The position numbers and the translations under genes were made by a program. Positions 49,806-59,200 of a stretch of 61,358 nt of DNA are shown here, piece by piece. Numbering within the stretch: position 1 is the first letter of the stretch; every line of letters starts with the position of its first letter. Under the pieces are notes generated by a model. The model worked only from the letters and a program-made list of their open reading frames with translations. It made no database searches and had not been told where the DNA came from. The stretch comes from Rubrivivax benzoatilyticus JA2 = ATCC BAA-35 (GTDB taxonomy: Bacteria > Pseudomonadota > Gammaproteobacteria > Burkholderiales > Burkholderiaceae_C): the NCBI RefSeq assembly GCF_000190375.1, contig NZ_AEWG01000047.1:1-61358 (forward strand). The letters are read 5' to 3'.

Positions 49806-51101
49806 ATGAACCCAGCATCCGGCTTCGCCGCGATCGACTTCGGCACCTCCAACTCGGGCATCGCGTTGCCGGCGCACGACGGCGTGCGCCTGGTCGAGCT
49901 CGAACCCGGCCATCCGACGATGCCGACGGCGGTCTTCTACCGGCTCGACGAGGCGCACCCTGCCGCCGAGCCGACGCGGCTGTACGGCCGCGCCGCGATG
50001 GCGGCCTACGTCGAGGGCCACGACGGCCGCCTGATGCGCTCGATGAAGAGCCTGCTCGGCTCGTCGCTGCTGGAACAGGCCACCGATCTCGGCGGTGGCC
50101 ACTCGGTGCGTTATGTCGACGTCGTCGTCGGCTACCTGCGGCACCTGAAGCGCGCGGCCGAAGCCGCCGCCGGCGCGCCGCTGTCGCGCGTGGTGCTGGG
50201 CCGGCCGGTGTTTTTCGTCGACGACGACGCCGAGCGCGACGCCCAGGCGGCGGCGGCGCTGGAGGCCGCCGCGCGTGCCGCCGGCTTCGGCGACGTCACC
50301 TTCCAGTACGAGCCGATCGCCGCCGCGCTGGACCACGAGCGCCACGTCGACGCCGAGGAGCTGGTGCTCGTCGCCGACATCGGCGGCGGCACCTCGGACT
50401 TCTCGATCGTGCGTGTCGGCCCCGAGCGCCGCGGCCGCGCCGACCGGCGCGACGACATCCTCGCCAACCACGGCGTGCACGTCGCCGGCACCGACTTCGA
50501 CCGCCGCGTCGAGCTGGAGACGCTGATGCCGCTGCTGGGCTACCGCAGCCTGGGGCCGTCCGAAGGCGGCCGCGCGCCGCGCGAGGTGCCGAGCCGGGTC
50601 TACTTCGACCTCGCCACCTGGCACCTGATCAACACCGTCTACAACGCCGGCCGCGTCGCCGAGCTGCGCCGGCTGAAGAGCTGGTACGCCGACGCGGCGC
50701 ACCACCGCCGTCTGATGTCGGTCGTCGAGCACCGCCTGGGCCACGCGCTGGCCGCCGAGGCCGAGCGCGCGAAGATCGAGGTCGCCGGGGCGGGCACGGC
50801 CCAACTCGACCTGTCGCTCGTCGAGTCCGGCCTGGCGGCGACGGTGGAGTCGGCGGCCGTCGCCGCGGCCATCGAGGACGACCTGGAGCGCATCGTCGAA
50901 GGCTCGCGCGAGACGCTGCGCCGCGCTGGCGTTGCCGCCGAGGCCGTCGGCACGCTGTACTTCACCGGCGGCTCGACCGGGCTGGATGCGCTGGTCGAGC
51001 GCATCGCCGCCGGCTTCCCGGCGGCGCGCCGCGTGCGCGGCGACCGTTTCGCGAGCGTCGCGCAGGGCCTGGGCCTGCACGCGCGCACGGTGTTCGGCTA
51101 G
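49806..51101 (+). CDS. yegD: Hsp70 family protein (YegD-like ATPase domain)
   Basis: A 431-residue Hsp70/actin-fold protein. Phosphate-1 is AAIDFGTSNSGIALP, phosphate-2 is LVADIGGGTSDFSIVRVG and the adenosine loop is LYFTGGSTGLDALVERI. There is no substrate-binding beta domain or lid, so this is the short YegD type rather than DnaK. YegD function is not established. A TACAAT -10-like hexamer lies about 35 nt before the ATG, and the ATG lacks an SD. It ends inside a long perfect hairpin. Confidence 0.92.
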   Translation: MNPASGFAAIDFGTSNSGIALPAHDGVRLVELEPGHPTMPTAVFYRLDEAHPAAEPTRLYGRAAMAAYVEGHDGRLMRSMKSLLGSSLLEQATDLGGGHSVRYVDVVVGYLRHLKRAAEAAAGAPLSRVVLGRPVFFVDDDAERDAQAAAALEAAARAAGFGDVTFQYEPIAAALDHERHVDAEELVLVADIGGGTSDFSIVRVGPERRGRADRRDDILANHGVHVAGTDFDRRVELETLMPLLGYRSLGPSEGGRAPREVPSRVYFDLATWHLINTVYNAGRVAELRRLKSWYADAAHHRRLMSVVEHRLGHALAAEAERAKIEVAGAGTAQLDLSLVESGLAATVESAAVAAAIEDDLERIVEGSRETLRRAGVAAEAVGTLYFTGGSTGLDALVERIAAGFPAARRVRGDRFASVAQGLGLHARTVFG

Positions 51102-51134
51102 GCGTCTGCGCGGCTTCTGCCGCGCAGACGCCTA
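51099..51134. terminator. 16-bp perfect hairpin including the Hsp70-gene stop codon
   Basis: TAGGCGTCTGCGCGGC and its exact complement are separated by TTCT. The stem begins with the TAG stop codon itself. Further short inverted repeats (CCTCC/GGAGG types) follow up to about 51340 without an ORF. There is no U-tract. It probably acts as a transcription end or an mRNA 3' stabiliser. Confidence 0.6.
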
Positions 51135-51340
51135 GCCTGCGGCATTACGCACAGCTCCCCCGAGCCCCCTCCGCGAGGGTGCTCCAGCGCGTCCGAGGGC
51201 TCCCTCCAGCCTCCCTCCGCGAGGGAGGCTCCGGTCAGTTCGACGAGCGGTCCTGCGCCTCTCGGGCCGCGCCGTGCACCCGCATGCAACGCCAGTTCAG
51301 CGCCAACGCCGCTGCGGGATCGGTTCTGCCGCGCGGACGG

Positions 51341-52033
51341 CTAGGACGCGCGGCGCGGCTTGGCGCCCTGGCGCTGCGCGCCGGCGCGTTTGGCCGCGGG
51401 GCGCTTGGCGGCCGGCCGGGTGTTGGGCTTGGCATTGGCCTTGGGCTCGTCGCGCGGCAGCGGGCGCGAGACGTCGGCGATCAGCATCAGCGCGCGCACC
51501 AGGTCCTGCACCGCCTCGGCCAGGTCCTCGGCCGGCTCCAGCGTCTCGATGACGGCGACCAGCGCGTCGGCGTCCTCCAGGTCGGCGGGATCGAAGTGGC
51601 GGTACAGCAGCGCCAGCGGCTCGACCAGCTCCGGGTCCTCGATCGCCATCAGTGCCGGGAACAGGTCCATCGCCGCGGCGAAGCCGGCCACCCAGGGCAG
51701 CACGGCCTCGGACGGCGGCGCGTCCTCGTCGAGCTCGAAGATCCAGGGGTCGAACCAGTCGCGTTCGGCCACCGCGGTCTCGATCTCGGCGTGGCGACGG
51801 CGCACCAGCGCGTGCAGCTCGGCCGCGGGATAGGCCGCGGGCAGCGCCCGGCCCTCCAGGTCGGTCACCCAGCGCAGCCACTGCGTCGGCGGCACGGTCT
51901 GCGGCTGCAGCACGACGCCGGCGAGAAAACCGTCGAGCGCGACCGCGTCCAGCGGCTCCAGCGGCTCGGGCACGCGGTCGAGAAGGCTCTGCAGCCGGGT
52001 GATGTCGGCGTCGGTCAGCGGATTGGTGTTCAT
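51341..52033 (-). CDS. UPF0149 (YecA-type) family protein with basic Lys/Ala tail
   Basis: A 230-residue UPF0149 protein. LDAVALDGFLAGVVLQPQTV is the typical N-terminal segment, with PWVAGFAAAMDLFPALMAIED in the middle. The E. coli YecA C-terminal SEC-C zinc motif is absent. Instead the last ~35 residues are a disordered basic tail (KPNTRPAAKRPAAKRAGAQR), likely nucleic-acid or ribosome binding. It is transcribed alone and convergent with the Hsp70-like gene. A TTGACC -35-like element lies at 52069-52074 on the minus strand. Confidence 0.85.
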   Translation of the reverse strand: MNTNPLTDADITRLQSLLDRVPEPLEPLDAVALDGFLAGVVLQPQTVPPTQWLRWVTDLEGRALPAAYPAAELHALVRRRHAEIETAVAERDWFDPWIFELDEDAPPSEAVLPWVAGFAAAMDLFPALMAIEDPELVEPLALLYRHFDPADLEDADALVAVIETLEPAEDLAEAVQDLVRALMLIADVSRPLPRDEPKANAKPNTRPAAKRPAAKRAGAQRQGAKPRRAS

Positions 52034-52098
52034 CGGCAGAGGGGACGTCCCCGTGCGTGGGGATGGTCGGTCAAGCGGCAGGCCGGTAGATTGCGCGG

Positions 52099-52208
52099 CC
52101 AGGGGAAGTGGCAATTGTGGTGCAAGCGCACCCGCCCCTCCCGCCGGTCCCAACGACGTCCTTTTCGAAGGACTTGCGGGGCCCGCCGTCACCGGCGGGC
52201 CTTTTTTT
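52099..52208 (+). ncRNA. Candidate small RNA or mmsA leader with orphan terminator
   Basis: No plus-strand gene ends here, yet a textbook intrinsic terminator does. From a TAGATT -10-like hexamer (52087-52092) a transcript of about 110 nt would contain an unpaired C-rich segment (CCCGCCCCTCCCGCC), a GTCCTT-TTCG-AAGGAC hairpin (52158-52173) and the terminator hairpin with seven T's. This is the classical layout of a trans-acting sRNA. Alternatively it is a transcription attenuator in the 5' leader of mmsA, which starts 110 nt later. The 5' end is a guess. Confidence 0.5.
52180..52208 (+). terminator. Orphan intrinsic terminator upstream of mmsA
   Basis: GGCCCGCCG and CGGCGGGCC pair around a short loop, followed directly by TTTTTTT (52202-52208). 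It is oriented on the plus strand, with the nearest plus-strand gene ending 1.1 kb upstream beyond a convergent gene. Confidence 0.9.
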
Positions 52209-52317
52209 GCTCGCCTGCCGGCGGCCTGCGGCCGCCGGCGTCGTCCGGCAGGCCGCCGCACTAGACTGGCGGGTCAGCTTCCGCCTCACCCGTCTTCCCG
52301 TTCAGGAGCCGTTTCCC

Positions 52318-53834
<1,517 letters not shown>

Positions 53835-53838
<4 letters not shown>

Positions 53839-55457
53839 ACGACGACGACGGTCCCCAGGGCCTGGACGCGCGCCTGGCCGAGGTCGCGCGGCTGCGCGAG
53901 GCCGGCGATCTGGCCGCCGCGCGCGACGCCGCGCGGGCCGTCTTCGCCGCCGCCGCGGCCGCAGGCGCCGACGACATCGCGCTGGAGGCCGGCCTGGCCT
54001 GCTACGCGCTGGACCTGCGCCTGGGCGACCACGTCGGCATGCTCGACGACGGCGCGCTGCTGCGCCCGCGCCTGGCGGCCAGCGACCGCCGCCGCGAGCT
54101 CGGCGACCTGCTGCGCCGCATGGTGCTGTCGGCCTGCGAGCTGGCGCGTTTCGACCTCGCGCTGACGCTGGCCCACGACAGCTGCGAAGCCGCGCGTGAC
54201 CAGGCCGACGACCGCGAACTGGCGCTGTCGCTGGCCGCGCTGGGCGCGTGTTTCGAGCGCATGGGCGACGCCTGGCAGGGCGAGCGGCTGATGTCCGAGG
54301 CGCTGGAGGTCGCGCTGCGCGTCGACGAGCCCTACGTGCGCATGGTCGTGCTGAACAACCTGTGCGCGGTCTGCATCGGCCGCTTCTACCGCATGCGCGG
54401 CGTCGACGACGCCGACGCGCAGGCCGCGGTCGAACGCGCCGTCGTGCATGCCCGCGCGGCGCAGGCGCTGCTGCCGCAGCTGCCCGACCCGCTGTTCGGC
54501 GTTTTCGTCGACGGCAACCTCGGCGAGGCGCTGCTGCACGCCGGCCGCCTCGACGAGGCCGAGCCGCTGCTGCACGACGCGCTGGCGCGCAGCCGGGCTC
54601 AGGGTTTTCACGCCCAGACCTGGCGCATCACCTGCTCGATCGCCGAGGCGGAGATCAAGCACGGGCTGCTGCACGAGGCGCTGGCGCGGCTCGACGCGAT
54701 CGGCCCGGCGGCCATTGCCGCCCGCCAGCACGCGACGCTGATCCGCCTGCACCAGACCATTTACCGCGCCGCACGCGAGCTGGGCGACACCTACCGCGCG
54801 CTGCGTGCGCTGGAGGCCCACGAGCGCCTGGAGCGCGAGCGTGCGACGCGCCAGCTGCGCGCCCAGTCCGAACTCTTCGTCACGCGCGCCGAGACCGACC
54901 GCGTGCGCCAGGAGGCGCTGGCCGCGCGTGAACACGCCCAGCGTTTCCGCGACGAGGCCCGGCGCGACGCGCTGACCGGCCTGGCCAACCGCCGCGACCT
55001 GCAGGAGCAGCTGCCGGCGCGGCTGGTGGCCGCGGCGGCACAGCAGCGGCCGGTGTCGCTGGCCGTCATCGACCTGGACCACTTCAAGCGCATCAACGAC
55101 CGCCATGGCCATGCGCTCGGCGACCGCGTGCTGGTGTCGATCGCAAGGCTGCTGCGCGAGGGGCTGCGCCACAGCGACGTGCTGGCGCGTGTCGGCGGCG
55201 AGGAGTTCGTCGTCGTGCTGTTCGACACCGCGCCGGACCTGGCCCTCGAGGTGCTGGAACGGCTGCGCCACCGCGTCGAGGGCCACGCCTGGAGCGCCTA
55301 CGCCGAAGGCCTGGCGGTGACCTTGTCGATCGGCGTCGCGCACGCGCCCGGCTACGAGCTGGTGCCGCTGTTCGAGCGTGCCGACCGCGCGCTCTATCGC
55401 GCCAAGGCCGAAGGGCGCAACAAGCTGGTCCTCGCCGAACCGGGTGAACTGCGCTAA
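53835..55457 (+). CDS. Diguanylate cyclase with TPR-like sensory region
   Basis: A 540-residue protein starting at the GTG in the GTGA overlap with mmsA. Residues ~1-350 are Ala/Leu-rich helical repeats of TPR type ([40 protein letters not shown]). A coiled-coil linker at about 345-375 and a GGDEF domain follow. The active site is GGEEF (454-458), with [10 protein letters not shown] at the domain start and an allosteric I-site RHSD (445-448) five residues before it. It should therefore be an active c-di-GMP synthase with product inhibition. It has no signal peptide or TM segment, so it acts in the cytoplasm. Confidence 0.92.
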
Positions 55458-55602
55458 GGTGCCGCAGTGGGCGCCTTGCTGGCGTCTACTGCCGCCAAAG
55501 CCCGATGATCTGCCCGCATCTCGCCTGCATGCAGTTTGATCTGGAGAGGTTTTGTTTCCATTTCGGCGCTGCAGCATCCGACAACCTGCCGAAAGACCTG
55601 CC

Positions 55603-56250
55603 ATGAGCACCACCACCGCGCGCCCGCAGACCCTGGCCGAGGAGATCGCCAACGCGATCAGCCACGGCATCGGGTTCCTGCTCGCGGTGGCCTCGCTGCC
55701 GATCCTGGTGCTGTTCTCGTCCGGCCACGGCGGCGCCACCCACGTCGTCGGCGCCTGCGTGTTCTCGGTGACGATGATGCTGCTGTACCTGGCCTCGGCC
55801 GTGTACCACGCGCTGCCGCAGGGGCGCCTGAAGCGCTGGTTCCAGCGTGTCGACCACGCGGCGATCTTCCTGTTCATCGCCGGCAGCTACACGCCGTTCG
55901 CGCTGGGCCCGCTGCGTGGGGCCTGGGGCTGGTCGCTGCTGGCGGCAGTGTGGTCGATCGCCATCGTCGGCATCGTTGCCAAGGCCTTCGACCGGCTGGC
56001 GCACCCGATGTGGTCCACCGGGCTGTACGTCGGCATGGGCTGGCTGGTCGTCGTCGCGATCGGCCCGCTGGTCGAGAACATGGCCGCCGGCGGGCTGGTG
56101 CTGCTGGTCGCCGGGGGCCTGGCCTACACCGGCGGCGCGGTGTTCTACCTGCTCGACAGCCGGATGCGCTTCGCGCACTTCGTCTGGCACCTGTTCGTCA
56201 TCGCCGGCAGCGTCTGCCACTTCTTCGCGGCGCTGCTGCACGTGGCCTGA
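55603..56250 (+). CDS. Hemolysin III / PAQR family membrane protein (YqfA-like)
   Basis: A 215-residue seven-helix membrane protein. The family pattern is ANAISHGIGFLLAVASLPIL at the N-terminus, LYLASAVYHALPQGRLKRWF, the central DHAAIFLFIAGSYTPFAL and the last-helix FAHFVWHLFVIAGSVCHFFA. The conserved His, Asp and Ser residues form the putative zinc/hydrolase centre of the PAQR/CREST superfamily. The physiological role of bacterial members is unclear; 'hemolysin' is historical. It converges with the CHAT gene. Confidence 0.93.
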   Translation: MSTTTARPQTLAEEIANAISHGIGFLLAVASLPILVLFSSGHGGATHVVGACVFSVTMMLLYLASAVYHALPQGRLKRWFQRVDHAAIFLFIAGSYTPFALGPLRGAWGWSLLAAVWSIAIVGIVAKAFDRLAHPMWSTGLYVGMGWLVVVAIGPLVENMAAGGLVLLVAGGLAYTGGAVFYLLDSRMRFAHFVWHLFVIAGSVCHFFAALLHVA

Positions 56251-56271
56251 GGGCGGCGCCCGGCGCCGCCC
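56251..56271. terminator. Hairpin between convergent yqfA-like and CHAT genes
   Basis: GGGCGGCG and CGCCGCCC pair around a short GC loop immediately after the hemolysin-III-family stop and 5 nt before the CHAT gene's stop. It can serve both strands. Confidence 0.6.
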
Positions 56272-56275
56272 CCGT

Positions 56276-59200
56276 TCACCGGCCGGCGTAGCCGCGCAGC
56301 AGCGCGAGCAGTTCGCCGGCCGCGTCGCGGGTCTGCGGCCCGCGGTGGCGCAGCCACGGCAGCACCAGGAACTCCGCCTGGTCGGCCACCGAACCCCAGT
56401 GCCGCGGCCCCGGCACGCGCGAGCGCAGGTCCTCGTAGCGCGAGCGCAGGCCGGGCAGGCGGCCGCCGAGCCCGCTCGCCGGGTCGTCGCCGTGGCCGAG
56501 CGCCTGCAGCAGATCCAGCTCGACGAGCCCGGCGGCGGCCCAGAACTCGGGCTGCTCGGCCATGCGGCTTTCGAGCGCCTGCCGCAGCTCGGCCACCGCG
56601 GCCGGGTCGGGCCCGGGCCAGTCGCCGTCGGCGGCGTGCAGCGCGATCTCGGCGGCCAGCCGGTTGGCGCCGGGGTAGAAGATCGCCGGGTCGCGCTGCT
56701 CGCGCGCCAGCGCTTCGGCGGCGCCGTAGGCCTCGTGCATCGCCTTCAGCGCCGCGAGCTCGGCGGCCGTGTCGGCGGCCACGCGCTCGAGCATCACGCG
56801 CCGCTTGTGCACCGAGCCGACCAGCGACAGGCGCTCGATGGTGCGGTGCAGCCCCAGCAGCCGCTCCAGCTGCGCCGCGGCGTCGTCGAGCGTCGCACGT
56901 GCCGCCGCCAGCGTCGTGGCCAGCGCGTCGGACGGCGCCGTGCCGCCACGGCTGCCGCGTCGCGGCCGCGTTGCGGCCGTGCCGGCGTCGCGGCTCGCCT
57001 GCTCGACCTCGCTCCAGGCCTGCCGCGCGCGCAGGTTGGCCAGCTGCTCGGCCACGCGCAGCGAGGCGCTGCCGTCGTTGGCCGCGAGGGCCCGCTCGTA
57101 CCAGCCGATGGCGCGCCCGCGTTCGCCGTTGTCGGCCCAGGCCAGCCCGAAGGCCTCGGCGATCGCGCCCATGCCGCCCCACAGCGGCTGGAAACGCGCC
57201 TCCAGCTGCAGCAGGCGCTCGCTGCGCGCGGCGCGCCGTTCGGGTGCGCCATGGCGGGCGTCGATCGTGATCTCCTCCAGCGCCAGCGCCAGGCCCACCG
57301 GGGAGGCGATGTCCTCGCCCGCGGCCTCGGCCGCGCGCGGCGCCGCCTGGGCGTCGCCGGTGCGCGGGCGGAAGGTCCAGTCCGGGTCGCCGTAACACTG
57401 GTAGGCGGCCCAGGTGTTGCCGCCGGCCTGCCAGGCCGCCAGCCGGGCCTGGGCGACGGCCTCGACGAAGGGCTCGCCGGCCAGCAGCGCGCGGTACAGC
57501 GTGGTCGCGAAGTCCATCGCCGGCTCGTCCTCCACCGCCCAGCCGGCGGCGATGACGCAGCGCACGCCGATGCCGATCAGCGCCTCGGCCACGGTGGCGG
57601 CGAAGCGCGCGCGGTCGAACGACGGCACCGTCAGCAGCTCCCGCGCATCGCGGGCGGCGAGGTGGCAGCAGTTGACGAAGACCAGCTCGGGCACGGTGCG
57701 CATGGCGTCGATCTCGGCCGCGCCGAGCACGGTGCCGCCGGACAGCACGACGCCGCCGGCCGCGCCGGGCTCGCCATGGCCGGCGATGTGCACGATGCGG
57801 TAGCGCCGCTCCAGCAGCGCGTTGACGATCGGCAGCGCCTCGTGGCCGCCTTGCTCGTTCGCGATCAGCGCGTTGACGCGTTCGGCGCCGACGCCGCCGA
57901 CGCCGCGCAACAGCGCGTCGACCGCCGCCGCCTCCTGCCGCGCGCCGGCCAGCCGTGCGTAGTTCTTCGGCGCGCACGAGGGCTCGCCGACGATCAGCAC
58001 GGCGTCGTCGGCGCTGGCGTCGGCGACGTGCTCGCGCCAGGACGGGGTGCGCAGCTTGCGCAGCAGCCGGCTGCGGATCGCCCAGGGCCGCGGGTCGGCA
58101 CCCGGGTGCGGGCTCGCGGGCGTGTCCAGCAGCTCCCACGGGATGCCGGCGGTCGCCTCGTCGACCTCGAGCAGCATGTTCGTCGTGCCGCCGAGGAAGG
58201 GCTCGAGCTCGACCGGCACCAGCAGCTGGTAGAGCGTGCGCCCGAGCCGCGGGTCGTCGTTGTCGTCGCGCGCGGCGCAGGCCACGATCTCGGCGATCAG
58301 CGTGCGCTGCGTCTTGCGCGCGCGCACCTCGCTGCGGGCGCGCCGCGAGTCGAGCGTGAAGTCGATGAAGTCCGGCCCCGGGGTCGTGACGCGGATGAAG
58401 TCGTAGTCGGTGCCGCGGTAGGCGTCCAGCGAGCGGCGCAGCGCGCCCAGCCCGCTCTCGACCGTCGGGTCCAGCTCGAGCGTGCCGGGCGCCGCGGTGG
58501 CCTGCACGCGCAGCCCCTTCCAGGCCTCGACGGCGCGTTCGAGGAAGAGCTCGACCAGCGTCAGGTGCAGCACCGTCGGCCAGCCCTGGCGCGCCAGCAG
58601 CGTGTTGGCGTCGCGCACGCCCTGCGTGATGGCGCGCGCGGCGCTGCCCGGCGACACGCCCAGCCCGCCGCTGCCCAGCAGCGTCGCGGCGAGCTCGTAG
58701 CCGGCCAGCGTGCCGCGCGTGCCCTCGACCAGGCGCTGCGTCCAGGCGAGCACGCCGCGGCGCACGCTGTCGGCCAGCTCGTCGGCCGACAGCCCGCCCT
58801 CGGGCCCGAGGCCGACGATGACGACGGCCTGCGGACGCGGCACCAGCGAGCCGCCGTCGGGCGGCGGCGACGGGTTCAGGAAGACCTGGTGGCTGCCCAG
58901 TCCGCTGGGGTAGAGCCCGAGCGCCAGCGCCTGGCTCAGCGCGCCGCCGACCAGCGCGTCGACCGCGCGCTCGGTGCCTTCGAGCCGCAGCGAGTCGTAG
59001 TGGCCCACCAGCAGCGGCTGGCGCACGAAGCTCAGGTTGCCGTTGTGCACCGTGACTCGCAGCGCCGGCGGGCCGCGGCGGGCCGGTGCCGCGTCGCGCG
59101 CGGGCAGCAGGAAGACCGAGCCGGCGCTGCCGGCCGGCAGCGCGTCGGCGGCCGTGCCGCGTGCCGGGCGGCTGCGCACGTGCTGCGGCACCGCGGCCGC

